Positions 27,062 to 36,144 of a stretch of DNA of 64,000 bases are shown piece after piece. Position 1 is the first letter of the stretch. The number at the start of each line of letters is the position of its first letter. The DNA lies in the NCBI RefSeq assembly GCF_900089755.1, contig NZ_FLOC01000015.1, positions 1 through 64,000 of the forward strand. The letters are read 5' to 3'. The notes beneath the pieces were generated by a model. That model was given only the letters and a program-made list of their open reading frames with translations. It was not told the origin of the DNA and ran no database searches. Source of the DNA: Marinomonas aquimarina. Its GTDB lineage: Bacteria; Pseudomonadota; Gammaproteobacteria; Pseudomonadales; Marinomonadaceae. The position numbers were made by a program, and so were the translations under genes.

Positions 27062-27201
27062 GGGTGTTACCTCATCGACTGTATCGTTATTAGTGTATTG
27101 AGTTAAATCAGTTCAATTGATCTATAGCAGCAAGTGTGCCAATAAAATAATGTTTTTAAGTTATTGAAATAATTAGATAAAAAATTAAATTTGATGTGTG
27201 T

Positions 27202-27252
27202 GTAAACAAGGTTTACGATTTATCCAAAGTTTACAGTGTCAACGAGGTTTAC
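27202..27252 (+). repeat. Three GTTTAC direct repeats at 18-bp period plus one inverted copy
   Basis: GTTTAC occurs at 27211, 27229 and 27247 with exact 18-bp spacing, preceded by an inverted GTAAAC at 27202-27207. The cluster sits immediately before the likely TTG start of the kinase gene and faces the cydA promoter. It is probably an operator array. Alternatively it could encode a six-residue repeat if translation starts at the GTG at 27196. Confidence 0.6.
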
Positions 27253-27255
27253 GTT

Positions 27256-29163
27256 TTGGCCTTATCGATTGCGTTTGAGTTGTCCATCTGGGTGACCAGT
27301 GTCTGTGGTGTCTTGGTTGCGGTCTGGCTGCTATGGCGTGCCCGTCAGCAATCTGACTTGCGCGCTTTAGCAGGCTTTGCGGTGATGATGGCGCTGTGGT
27401 GTTTTGGCCACTTGGCGCTGTTTCATAATCAACAAGTGCTTGGCATGGTGCTGCTGTTGGCCAATCCGTTAATGCCGACCTTTTTCCTGCATTTCGCTCT
27501 GTTGTTTGTTAATCAAGGGGCGGCTAAACGGCCATGGTTAACTGCCATCGCTGCTCATATGCCTTGGGTGTACGCCACCAGCTTTGCCATAGTGATATAC
27601 AGCATCTGGGTCGGAGCAGGGGAGACGGTTGCTTTAATCGATGGACGGCCATTTTTTGTTTTTAATACCCAAGGAGCGGTCAATCTCGCTTATACCGTAT
27701 TGCTTGGCATCTTAGGTCATGGGGTGCTGATTTTGGGTTGGCAGCAGCACGCAGGCAACAAAAAGCGCTCGATCTTAGCCATGTTTGGTGTCGCGGCGTG
27801 GGGCTTGCTGTTGGCGACAAGTTTCGTATTTCCTTCCTTTGGTATTAATGTCTTTCCTTACCCCATGCTATTACTGCCGAGTTACCTGCTATTGCTAGTG
27901 TATGGGGTGGTGCGTTACCAAATGCTCGAGGTAAACCACTTTGCCAACCGAGCCTTGTTGGCGCTGGCCATGATGCTGGTGGTGCTCTGTGTGATCGCGG
28001 TATTGGGCGCTTTCTCGGGCCCCATTGGCTTACAGGCTTTGGCCACGGTGCCGATTTGGCAATTATGGCTCTATTCATTGATTGTACTGCTGATCGCAGC
28101 AGTGGTTTATCCATGGGTACGGCGCTTCAGTGAGCGCTTGGTTTTTCCTGGAGCAGTGTTAAACGAACAGATCCTAGAAAACTGGAACCGTGAGCTCAAT
28201 CAAGCGGAGTCTTGGCAAGCGTTAGAAACGCAGGGCGAACAGTTGTTAGCACAGCATTTACGTCAACCTGTGGCCATTGTTCTGAATCAAAATGAAACGT
28301 CTGAAGGTCTGCAAGTTGCCGTTGAAAAAGATGCCAACGGCTGGTTTGCTCAGCCTTTACATAGCAAAGATATCAGTCCGGGGATGCGCCTCACCCTAGA
28401 TGTGTTCGGTTCACTGTTTGCCACGAAATGTGCGGCGTTAGAGCGCTCTCTTGCGCTAGCCGAGGCGGAGCGCAAGCGCTTGGACGAACAGCATTTGGTG
28501 GAGCTTGGCAGTCTATCCGCCGCCATGGCCCATGAGCTGCGTAACCCTCTGAACATTATTTCAATGGCGTCCTACAATTCTCCCGCCGATACGCGCCGCC
28601 ATATCCAAGAGCAGTTAGCCCGAGCAGATCGCTTAGTGAGCGATATGTTGGTCTACTCCGGCAAGCTCACGTTGCACTATCAGCCGGTGGCGTTGAAGCC
28701 ATTACTCGGTAGCGTATTAAGCACCTTAAACACCGACAATGTGCTGATGACCTTGCAATTAGAAGAGGGGCTTGAACTGAGCGCTGATCCGCATCGGTTA
28801 CAGCAGGTATTGATTAACCTTATTGATAATGCCTTGGCCTTTGTGCGCAACCAGAGCGATGGTTCGATTTGCGTCGAAGCCCACTATGAAGACAGCGAAC
28901 TCGTGTGCCGCATTCACAATAATGGCCCCGCTCTTGACCCTAACGTTAGCCAAGATGAGTTGTTCCGCCCCTTTGTCAGTAAGCGACAAGGTGGCAGCGG
29001 TTTAGGATTAGCGATCGTGCGCCGTATCATGGATGCCCATCATGGGCAGATTCGTCATCGCGATGACTTAGGCTGGCCAGTGACCTTTGAATGCCGCTTG
29101 CCCTTAGATCCGCAAAAAACTTCAAACACGCAAACAGTAGGAGAAACACAGGATGTCGGATAA
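27256..29163 (+). CDS. Membrane sensor histidine kinase
   Basis: The N-terminal half (about residues 1-290) has eight or so hydrophobic helices. A GAF-like linker region follows. The C-terminal kinase has H426 in AAMAHELRNPLN, N-box NLIDNAL and G-box GGSGLGLAIV, as seen in NtrB-type partners of sigma-54 activators. I place the start at TTG 27256 (GAGG 8 bases upstream) because the longer GTG start at 27196 would turn the GTTTAC repeat array into coding sequence; the choice is uncertain. It overlaps the response regulator gene by 11 bases. The signal is unknown; proximity to the bd oxidase suggests a respiratory cue. Confidence 0.88.
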   Translation: MALSIAFELSIWVTSVCGVLVAVWLLWRARQQSDLRALAGFAVMMALWCFGHLALFHNQQVLGMVLLLANPLMPTFFLHFALLFVNQGAAKRPWLTAIAAHMPWVYATSFAIVIYSIWVGAGETVALIDGRPFFVFNTQGAVNLAYTVLLGILGHGVLILGWQQHAGNKKRSILAMFGVAAWGLLLATSFVFPSFGINVFPYPMLLLPSYLLLLVYGVVRYQMLEVNHFANRALLALAMMLVVLCVIAVLGAFSGPIGLQALATVPIWQLWLYSLIVLLIAAVVYPWVRRFSERLVFPGAVLNEQILENWNRELNQAESWQALETQGEQLLAQHLRQPVAIVLNQNETSEGLQVAVEKDANGWFAQPLHSKDISPGMRLTLDVFGSLFATKCAALERSLALAEAERKRLDEQHLVELGSLSAAMAHELRNPLNIISMASYNSPADTRRHIQEQLARADRLVSDMLVYSGKLTLHYQPVALKPLLGSVLSTLNTDNVLMTLQLEEGLELSADPHRLQQVLINLIDNALAFVRNQSDGSICVEAHYEDSELVCRIHNNGPALDPNVSQDELFRPFVSKRQGGSGLGLAIVRRIMDAHHGQIRHRDDLGWPVTFECRLPLDPQKTSNTQTVGETQDVG

Positions 29164-30556
29164 CGGTTACATCTTGTTAGTAGACGATGAACCCGCCTTT
29201 CGTGAATTGGCGGGTGGTTGGTTGCGTCAGCAAGGCTTTAGAGTCAAAACGGTGGGCTCGATAGACGAAGCGCTCGAAGCGAAAAAAGGTCAAGGGCAAC
29301 CGGACTTAGTATTGCTGGATTTGTCTTTACCGCCGTATTTTGATCCGCAGAAAACCTTGCTTTCGATGCCAGAATTTGAAGGCTGCCCAGTGATTATTAT
29401 TACTGGTCATGCGCAGCGGGAGCTATCGCTGCAAGCGATTTCTCAAGGGGCGTGGGATTTTATTGCCAAGCCAGTGGACCCAGATATGCTGGCGGTGGTG
29501 GTGCGTCGAGCGCTGGCGAAAACGCGGTTAGAGCGTGAAGTGGCGCGCCTACAAGGCAGTGCCACAAAGTCAGGTGCTGATGCCTATATCGGTATTTCAG
29601 ACAGCACCCAGCGCATTCGAGCGTTGATTGAGCGTATCGCGCCCACGGATGTGCGTGTGCTGGTGACTGGCCCATCGGGGACCGGCAAAGAAGTGATTTC
29701 CCGCGCGCTACACGATCTCAGTACTCGTTCTAAAGGGCCGTTTATCTCAGTGCACTGTGGTGCTATCCCTGCAGAGTTATTAGAAAGCGAATTATTCGGC
29801 CATGTTAAAGGGGCCTTTACGGGGGCGGATAAAGATAAACAGGGCTTATTAAAGCTTGCAGATGGCGGCACCTTGTTTCTCGATGAAATCGGCGAAATGC
29901 CGGTGCCAATGCAAATTAAGTTGCTGCGTGTGTTGCAAGAGGGCAGTTATTACCCAGTCGGTGGGCGCAGCTTAGAGCAAATTGATGTGCGAATTGTCTC
30001 TGCAACCAATGCAGACCTAGCTGAGCGAGTGCAGCAAGGGGACTTTCGCGAGGACTTATACTATCGAATCAAGGGCGTCAGCATTGAAACGCAAGCGTTG
30101 GATACGCGACCTGAAGACATCCCAACCTTGTTACAAAGTTTTTTGAGTGATCTTGAAGCCAAGCAGGGCAAACGTTATTCCCTTGCCAACGATGCTTTGC
30201 AATGGTTTCGACAGCGCCTCTGGCCAGGCAATGTACGTGAGCTGAAAAACACCCTAGAAAGCGTCGCCGCCATCAGCATGGGTGGGCAAATTACGTTGGC
30301 AGAAATTCAGCTGTTAAATTACGCTCTGGAGCCCGATCGGCCTGCAAACCTAGTCACTGAACCAGCGCCAGGTTCAGCATCGACGCCCGTTAATTTGGAA
30401 CGTACTCTGGATGAACAGGTTCAGGCATTAGAAATCTCGTTGATTCAGGCAGCACTTATTAAAACCGAGCAAAATAAAACCCAAGCGGCAAAGCTACTTG
30501 GGTTATCACGTCAGGGACTGATTAAGAAGATTGAGCGTTATAAATTAGAGGCTTAA
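29153..30556 (+). CDS. NtrC-family sigma-54 response regulator
   Basis: A 467-aa protein. The receiver domain (about 5-125) has D56. The AAA+ sigma-54 activator domain (about 145-380) has Walker A GPSGTGKE at 173-180 and the sigma-54 contact loop GAFTGA at 220-225. The C-terminal Fis-type HTH has NKTQAAKLLGLSRQGL. All key residues are intact. It forms a two-component pair with the overlapping kinase gene upstream. Target promoters must have -24/-12 elements; I did not find a convincing one by eye near cydA. Its stop codon overlaps that of the convergent permease gene. Confidence 0.93.
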   Translation: MSDNGYILLVDDEPAFRELAGGWLRQQGFRVKTVGSIDEALEAKKGQGQPDLVLLDLSLPPYFDPQKTLLSMPEFEGCPVIIITGHAQRELSLQAISQGAWDFIAKPVDPDMLAVVVRRALAKTRLEREVARLQGSATKSGADAYIGISDSTQRIRALIERIAPTDVRVLVTGPSGTGKEVISRALHDLSTRSKGPFISVHCGAIPAELLESELFGHVKGAFTGADKDKQGLLKLADGGTLFLDEIGEMPVPMQIKLLRVLQEGSYYPVGGRSLEQIDVRIVSATNADLAERVQQGDFREDLYYRIKGVSIETQALDTRPEDIPTLLQSFLSDLEAKQGKRYSLANDALQWFRQRLWPGNVRELKNTLESVAAISMGGQITLAEIQLLNYALEPDRPANLVTEPAPGSASTPVNLERTLDEQVQALEISLIQAALIKTEQNKTQAAKLLGLSRQGLIKKIERYKLEA

Positions 30557-32289
30557 TCATCAAACAGTAGGTTAATCGCGACTCCAAAGAGTACCAAACC
30601 AACAATTGGCCCCATGACACCTTGGGGGGCGCGTTCGATATAAGGCAGGTTTTCTGCAATCATCAAGCCCCACTCTGGGGTAGGTGGCTTCGCCCCAAGC
30701 CCAATAAAACTTAAAGCCGTTAAGCTCAAGGTCGTGACGGGTAAGCGCAATAGAGCGTGGCGCAGCAGTGGCGGTAAAATATAAGGCAGCAGGTAGAAGC
30801 GCAAAATGCGTACCTGGCTTGCACCCCATACCGGAGCCAAATGCGTATAAGGCTGAGCTTTGGCTTCCATAATCAAGCTTGAGCAGTGCGCTGCTAAAGG
30901 TGCCCATGACACGAGTACAATCGCAATCAAAGCGCTGTAAGGGGTCATGCCAAAGATACCCGCGATCAATAAGCCAGCAATGATGTAAGGAATGGCTTTG
31001 GTGACTTCAATAAAGCCTTGGGTGTAACGGGCAAAAAAGCCCATAAACATACCCACCAACAAGCTTAAGGCTGTAGCAATGATGCCGCCTTGGAAGGTTG
31101 AGATCATCCCCGCACCTAAGCGCGCTAAGAGGTCTCGGCCCAAGCCATCACCGCCTATCGGTGCAGCCAGGCTTGGTGATGCAAGACGGCCAAATTGTGA
31201 TAGGTAAGGGTCACGGAAGGATGCCCAAACTACGACACCCAGCAAAAAGAGTAGGATGGCGATCGCTGTATTTCGCTTGCCTTTGCTTTGAGTGAAACGG
31301 AAGTTAGAGGGGGTGCTAATTAATTTACCGCTTTTTAAACTCTTGCCAAGAATGAGCTGTTGTAGGAACAAGCCAGTACAACTGATAGCAATGGAAATGG
31401 TCAATAAGATCAGTAGTCCACCTTGAAGCACTGGCAAATCTTGGGCTTTCGTGGCACCAAGAATCAGACGACCTACGCCAGGGATAGAAAAGATCTGCTC
31501 CACGGCCACCGCGCCACCGGTTAAACCAATGATGATCATGGTGATTTGTGGGATCAGACTGCTGATGGCTTTTTTTAGTGCTGATCGAATGATGAGATTG
31601 GGTGCAACATTGGCACTTAGCCAAGTGATTACCCAAGGCTCTTTAAGCACTCGCTTTAAACTGTCACCCAACAACCGGCTAAATAGACCACTGGCGGGTA
31701 AGGCTAATGCCAAGCTTGGTAACCATAGTGTTTCAAATCCTTGCCAGCCATAAGGCGGCAAGAGACCAAACCAAATGGCGAAGACCAGAATTAATACCGT
31801 CGCCACCACGTATTCAGGTAGCGAGATTAATACGGTACTAAAGCTATTGTGGTTCGAAGATTGTGAGCCTTTGCGCCAAAAGTACATGCGGTACAGCACT
31901 GCCGTACCGCACAGTACAAATGTCAGTGCTAGAGCACTGGACATCAACAACAATGAAGTCGACATGGTCTGTAGAAGCCCATCCAATACCGGAGAGTTAT
32001 CGATCCAAGATCGGCCTAAGTCTCCTTGTAAGGCATTGGAAGCCCAGTCCCACAGGCGTTCGGTGGCAGTACGATCGAGCTGTAAGTCTGCTCGCACGGC
32101 CGCTAACGCTTCTGGGGTCATCAATTGTGCTTGCCCAGCGCGGGCACGCAAAATGGTTTGACTGGGGTCGATGCCGGCGATATCCGGCATCAATCCCAAG
32201 ACAATCACGACTATGACAAGCGCGGCGACACGAGATAGCCAAGGCGCTAACATCGACATAGCAGGGAACAGGGTTTCTACAGAACGCAT
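30553..32289 (-). CDS. Fused two-domain permease of peptide/nickel-type ABC importer
   Basis: A 578-aa protein that joins a DppB/NikB-like half (about 1-315, with a periplasmic loop and IPGVGRL motif) to a DppC/NikC-like half (about 340-578, GGDGLGRD and LSFIGLGAKPPTPEWG) in one frame. These are normally two separate proteins. Each half has its own EAA-type coupling loop (SALKKAISSLIPQI and WGASQVRILRFYLLP). It is the last gene of the operon with two ATPases and a binding protein. A Zur box leads the operon, so the cargo may be zinc or a zinc-chelator complex rather than peptide (inference). Confidence 0.85.
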   Translation of the reverse strand: MRSVETLFPAMSMLAPWLSRVAALVIVVIVLGLMPDIAGIDPSQTILRARAGQAQLMTPEALAAVRADLQLDRTATERLWDWASNALQGDLGRSWIDNSPVLDGLLQTMSTSLLLMSSALALTFVLCGTAVLYRMYFWRKGSQSSNHNSFSTVLISLPEYVVATVLILVFAIWFGLLPPYGWQGFETLWLPSLALALPASGLFSRLLGDSLKRVLKEPWVITWLSANVAPNLIIRSALKKAISSLIPQITMIIIGLTGGAVAVEQIFSIPGVGRLILGATKAQDLPVLQGGLLILLTISIAISCTGLFLQQLILGKSLKSGKLISTPSNFRFTQSKGKRNTAIAILLFLLGVVVWASFRDPYLSQFGRLASPSLAAPIGGDGLGRDLLARLGAGMISTFQGGIIATALSLLVGMFMGFFARYTQGFIEVTKAIPYIIAGLLIAGIFGMTPYSALIAIVLVSWAPLAAHCSSLIMEAKAQPYTHLAPVWGASQVRILRFYLLPYILPPLLRHALLRLPVTTLSLTALSFIGLGAKPPTPEWGLMIAENLPYIERAPQGVMGPIVGLVLFGVAINLLFDD

Positions 32290-32292
32290 AGA

Positions 32293-33804
32293 TTACTTAA
32301 CTTCAGTAAATTGGTTGATCAAACGACGCTCACTAGGGTCACGCACCACGTTTGACACGCGGCCAGTTTCACCTTGGATAACACGCTCATGCAGCATAGG
32401 CACTGCGGCATAGTCGTTCAGGATCGCTTGTTCCGCATCGATGATGGCTTGGTTACGCTGTTTACCTAAAGGCTGTAGATCGGCATGTTTTAATGCTTGG
32501 TCAACGTCTTCAGAACAGAATTGACCTAGGTTGAAGGAGCCACTACAGCTGAAGTCACTGACCATGTAAGCAACTGGGTCACCCGAATCCAGTACCGTCG
32601 CACGAGAAAGGATAAAGGCATCGAATTTACCCGCTAGGGCATCATTTTCGATTTGTGCGTATTCACGGATGTCCAACTCAACCGCAAAACCTGCTGCTTC
32701 CAGTTGCTGTTTTAATAGCGCCGCCACTTCAGGCAGTTCCGCACGGTCAGTAAAGGTACCGATCACGATTGACTCACCGTTTGCTTTTAGGTCGTCCGCA
32801 AGCTCAGGGCGCTCAGGGCGAATAGGTGCTGCCCATGCCAAAGCAGGGCCTAACAAGCCTTCCGCGATATCCGCGTGGCCTTCGTATACCACGTTAACGA
32901 TCTGCTCGCGATCAATGGCTGCCGCTGCGACTTTTCGTAGTTCGATGTCACTGAAAACGCCTGAATCACTGTTTAGGTACAGTGTGTTGGTACGCGGCAT
33001 CGCCACTTCTGTTAGAAGCTCTGGGTCGATGGTCGCGATTTGAGCAACAGGAACGGCTTCTACGACGTCCGCCGTGCCAGTTTTTAGGGCCGCAGCACGG
33101 GCAAAACCGTCTGGCACGTATTCTGCGATCACTGATTCGATTTTGGCTTTTTCGCCCCAATAGTTGTCATAACGCTCTAGCTTGGCGCTGGTTGTACCAT
33201 TGATTTCCAATAGTTCGAATGGACCTGTACCGGCACTAATTGGTACCACGCGACCATCTTCTTGGTACGCACTTGGCGCAAGGATCGCTAGCTGTGGGCT
33301 CGATAGACGGCTTGGTAATAGCGGATCAGCAAAAGTCGTTTTGACCTCTACTTGATAGTCACCTAGCGCACGTACTTCAAGGTCGATGCCATCCAAAATA
33401 CGTGGCTTTGGTGCTGCATTGATGGCCGCTTGAAGTGAGTTAACGACGTCTTTAGCGGTTAACTTCTCACCATTGTGAAACGTTACGCCTTCGCGGATAG
33501 TGAAGTGCCAAACCAATGGTTCAACCTGTTCCCAGCTCGTTGCCAACATTGGTTGTGCTTCAGAGTCTGGTGATAAATTGACCAAGGTTTCTGCAGTGCT
33601 CCAACGTGACAGTTTAAACGCATCATCCGAAAGCGGTGATAAACCAGTACGCGGCGGCTGCATCATGGCTAGGCGGATTTCAGATACTTCTGAGGCATTC
33701 GCGTTGCTTACCGCTTCTTCCGCTTGTTTGTCAGACGAGTCAAAGCAGCCAACCAGTGGCAAGGTGAAGGCAATAGCACACGCCAATTTCGTTTTTAAAC
33801 GCAT
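32293..33804 (-). CDS. Family 5 solute-binding lipoprotein of the Zur-box ABC system
   Basis: A 503-aa SBP_bac_5 (DppA/NikA-like) protein with a lipoprotein signal (LVGC, C20). It has the family pattern WHFTIREGVTFHNGEKLTAKDVV near residue 95 and YDNYWGEKA later. It binds the substrate in the periplasm and delivers it to the fused permease, whose gene follows after 3 bases. The pocket is not readable by eye, so peptide, nickel or a metallophore all remain possible. The operon's Zur box favours a zinc-related cargo. Confidence 0.88.
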   Translation of the reverse strand: MRLKTKLACAIAFTLPLVGCFDSSDKQAEEAVSNANASEVSEIRLAMMQPPRTGLSPLSDDAFKLSRWSTAETLVNLSPDSEAQPMLATSWEQVEPLVWHFTIREGVTFHNGEKLTAKDVVNSLQAAINAAPKPRILDGIDLEVRALGDYQVEVKTTFADPLLPSRLSSPQLAILAPSAYQEDGRVVPISAGTGPFELLEINGTTSAKLERYDNYWGEKAKIESVIAEYVPDGFARAAALKTGTADVVEAVPVAQIATIDPELLTEVAMPRTNTLYLNSDSGVFSDIELRKVAAAAIDREQIVNVVYEGHADIAEGLLGPALAWAAPIRPERPELADDLKANGESIVIGTFTDRAELPEVAALLKQQLEAAGFAVELDIREYAQIENDALAGKFDAFILSRATVLDSGDPVAYMVSDFSCSGSFNLGQFCSEDVDQALKHADLQPLGKQRNQAIIDAEQAILNDYAAVPMLHERVIQGETGRVSNVVRDPSERRLINQFTEVK

Positions 33805-33832
33805 GGGATGAGTCCTTATTATTAGAGATTGA

Positions 33833-34645
33833 TTAAGAATGTTTGAGGGCTAAACAGGGTTGTGCCGCGATGAGCGCTTGAGTCACTTCATGACTCGGAG
33901 CATTCATCACTTGTTCGGTGGTATTGTGTTCAATAATTTTGCCGTGATTGAGTACCAGCATTTCGTCACATAATGCTTGCGCGGCGGTCAAATCATGAGT
34001 GACCAAAAGCAGCTTCATATTGCGGCGTTGTTTGATGGTATTGAGCAGATCAATCAAGCGCTGACGACTGACGGGATCCAAGCTACTGGTAGGCTCGTCG
34101 GCCACCAAAATTTCGGGTTCTAACACCAGTGCGCGCGCGATGGCGACACGTTGCGCTTGACCGGTCGATAATTGATTGGGCTTGAAATCGAGTAAATGCT
34201 GAGACAGGCCAACATCCGTTAGCGCTTGTTGTATGACCTGTTCGTGATCACCTTCGATCGCCATATTTTGCAGCGGCTCCGACAAGATCTTGCGAACGCT
34301 GTAAAACGGGTTCAGGCTGGTGTGCGGCTCTTGTGGCACCAAACTCATGGCCCGACAAAGCGCCACTTTATCGCTTTTCGTTTTTAAAGGAAGCTTTATA
34401 CCAAAAGCTGATACATGGCCTAAAGTGGGCTTCTTGGCGCCAAATAACAGGTCAATCAGAGTCGACTTGCCTGCCCCTGATGGGCCGACAATCGCCAAGC
34501 TGGTGTGGCCAAACGTCAATGACAGATTATCCAGCGCTTTATACTCTTTGCCACCGAGCCACTTAGGCTTATTAAAGTAGGAGACACTGACTTGGTGAAA
34601 GTGAATCTGCGCCTGCGCGTTATTAAATAAAGAAATCACACTCAT
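33833..34645 (-). CDS. ABC importer ATPase (DppF/OppF-like)
   Basis: A 270-aa ATPase with Walker A GPSGAGKST, Q-loop SLVPQEPHTSLNP, signature LSTGQAQRVAIARAL (Thr in place of the usual Gly/Ser), Walker B ILVADEPTSSLD and switch VTHD. The start is the ATG that overlaps the previous gene's stop (ATGA). It is the second ATPase of the four-gene importer. Confidence 0.9.
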   Translation of the reverse strand: MSVISLFNNAQAQIHFHQVSVSYFNKPKWLGGKEYKALDNLSLTFGHTSLAIVGPSGAGKSTLIDLLFGAKKPTLGHVSAFGIKLPLKTKSDKVALCRAMSLVPQEPHTSLNPFYSVRKILSEPLQNMAIEGDHEQVIQQALTDVGLSQHLLDFKPNQLSTGQAQRVAIARALVLEPEILVADEPTSSLDPVSRQRLIDLLNTIKQRRNMKLLLVTHDLTAAQALCDEMLVLNHGKIIEHNTTEQVMNAPSHEVTQALIAAQPCLALKHS

Positions 34646-35400
34646 GCGACTAGGTCCCTCAATGAACAGCAAAATTGATGCGTGCTGGCCGCTAAGGCTT
34701 CTTTTGGTGGACCAAACGCCAACATAGTACCTTCGTCAATCAGTAGCAGTTTGTCGCATTCCAACGCGCTGTGCAGGTCATGGGTAATCAATAGACCAGC
34801 GACTTGATTGTTTTTTACGCTTTGTCGAATCAGTTTTAAGATTTCGCGTTCCGTAATCGGGTCTAATGCACTGGTAGGCTCATCTGCCACCATGATGTTG
34901 GCACTGCTCAGTAATCCTATGGCAATACAGATTCGCTGGCGTTGGCCGCCAGATAACTCACTAGGTAACTTGTTAAGTGTATCTTCTGGGGCGCTAAAGC
35001 CGAGTTGCTCAAGTAGACTGATAATCTTTTGCTTCTGAGTTTTGCTTGGCTTGGTCTTAGATGAGGTTAATGCTAGGGTCAGCTGTCCGCCAACTGACAC
35101 CAAAGGGTTTAAGGCTTGTAAGGCATCTTGGAAAATAAACGCTGGGCGCTGATCAGGCTGGCGTTGGATCATCGGGATGTTATTCACTTCGACACCATTG
35201 ATGGCTACGCTGCCTTGAGTGCTTAAGGTATCCGGTAAAAAGCCTGCTATAGCGCGGGTCAGCATTGACTTACCGATACCAGAAGGACCCATAATGGCAA
35301 TTAACTCCCCCGCTTGCGCTTGAAAAGAAATGCCTTCAAACAGGGCTTTTTCAGGGGAGTTAATGGATAAATCACTCACGGTAAGGAAAGCAGAAGTCAC
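34642..35400 (-). CDS. ABC importer ATPase (DppD/OppD-like)
   Basis: A 252-aa ATPase with Walker A GPSGIGKSM, FIFQDALQALNP, signature LSGGQRQRICIA, Walker B MVADEPTSALD and switch ITHD. It is the first gene of the importer operon. The start is uncertain: the GTG at 35400 is preferred over a TTG at 35418, which lies 6 bases from the Zur palindrome; neither has a strong ribosome site. Confidence 0.88.
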   Translation of the reverse strand: MTSAFLTVSDLSINSPEKALFEGISFQAQAGELIAIMGPSGIGKSMLTRAIAGFLPDTLSTQGSVAINGVEVNNIPMIQRQPDQRPAFIFQDALQALNPLVSVGGQLTLALTSSKTKPSKTQKQKIISLLEQLGFSAPEDTLNKLPSELSGGQRQRICIAIGLLSSANIMVADEPTSALDPITEREILKLIRQSVKNNQVAGLLITHDLHSALECDKLLLIDEGTMLAFGPPKEALAASTHQFCCSLRDLVA

Positions 35401-35423
35401 AAAAATACAGCCGTTCAAGATAT

Positions 35424-35436
35424 GTTATAATATAAC
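35424..35436 (-). promoter_or_regulatory. Zur box in front of the ABC importer operon
   Basis: The perfect palindrome GTTATA-A-TATAAC matches the core of the gammaproteobacterial Zur consensus (GTTATANTATAAC). The left flank GATAT is close to GAAAT; the right flank does not match. It lies 24 bases before the chosen GTG of the first ATPase and overlaps AT-rich promoter sequence. It predicts expression under zinc shortage. Confidence 0.75.
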
Positions 35437-35548
35437 GGCGTAAATTATCATTTTATCTCTGCTTCAGAAAGCGTCTCGGCCAGTTTACTAAGCAATAAAT
35501 GTGAATTTAGGGTGGCATGCACGGTGTCGTGGTGCCTACATCGAGCCC

Positions 35549-35866
35549 TTAATTCTGCTTTTTCTGCTTACGTTTAGGATTTCGCCACATTTTATAATCT
35601 GTCTGGCGCATGGCTTTGCCTAACAAATGGGCCGCGATAGGCGAGGTCAGGAAAATAAACAGCATAGTGCCTAAGGTGCGTGAGATAACTGTCGTCTCAG
35701 GGATGGCAATAGCCACCGCGACGAGGAGCGAGGCGATCCCTAAAGTGCCTGCTTTGGTGGCTGCGTGCATACGGGTATAAAGGTCCGGCATGCGCAACAC
35801 CCCTAAACTAGCAGTTAAGGTAAACAAGGTCCCAATGCATAAAAGAATAGCGACGAGTATGTCCAT
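35549..35866 (-). CDS. mrpG: Na+/H+ antiporter subunit MrpG
   Basis: A 105-aa protein with three TM helices and the PhaG/MnhG signature LRMPDLYTRMHAATKAGTLG. It is the last gene of the Mrp operon; its start abuts the mrpF stop. It has a basic C-terminal tail. Small subunit of the multi-subunit Mrp complex. Confidence 0.94.
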   Translation of the reverse strand: MDILVAILLCIGTLFTLTASLGVLRMPDLYTRMHAATKAGTLGIASLLVAVAIAIPETTVISRTLGTMLFIFLTSPIAAHLLGKAMRQTDYKMWRNPKRKQKKQN

Positions 35867-36144
35867 TACTGTTCTCCTGTGCGTTTAACGATCAAACGAG
35901 CAAAGGCAATGGTGCCAAGAAAGGCAACCAACCCCAACGTGATGGCAATGTCTAACAAGGTCTGTTGGCCACTGTCGAGGGTATAGACGGCAATGAAACC
36001 AATGGTCACAAAGGAAATCAGATCCAGTGACACCACCCGGTCAGCCAAGGTGGGGCCCACCACTAAGCGTATCAATGCCATAACAACGCTGAGCAACAAG
36101 CCTGCGTAGGCGAACGAGATACTCCACTGCAACCAGTCAACCAC
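35866..36144 (-). CDS. mrpF: Na+/H+ antiporter subunit MrpF
   Basis: A 92-aa protein with three TM helices and the MrpF pattern RLVVGPTLADRVVSLDLIS. It overlaps mrpE by 8 bases and mrpG by one base, so it is translationally coupled within the operon. Confidence 0.94.
   Translation of the reverse strand: MVDWLQWSISFAYAGLLLSVVMALIRLVVGPTLADRVVSLDLISFVTIGFIAVYTLDSGQQTLLDIAITLGLVAFLGTIAFARLIVKRTGEQ

Noticed and set aside
27062..27195. FNR/ANR box (TTGAT-N4-ATCAA) for cydA
   Set aside because: Only a weak partial match near 27100-27125; not enough to list.
27196..27255. N-terminal extension of the histidine kinase from a GTG start with a KVYDLSKVYSVNEVY-like repeat
   Set aside because: The repeat follows the DNA-level GTTTAC array, has no good ribosome site before the GTG, and is unlike a membrane kinase N-terminus. 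TTG 27256 has GAGG at correct distance. Not excluded.
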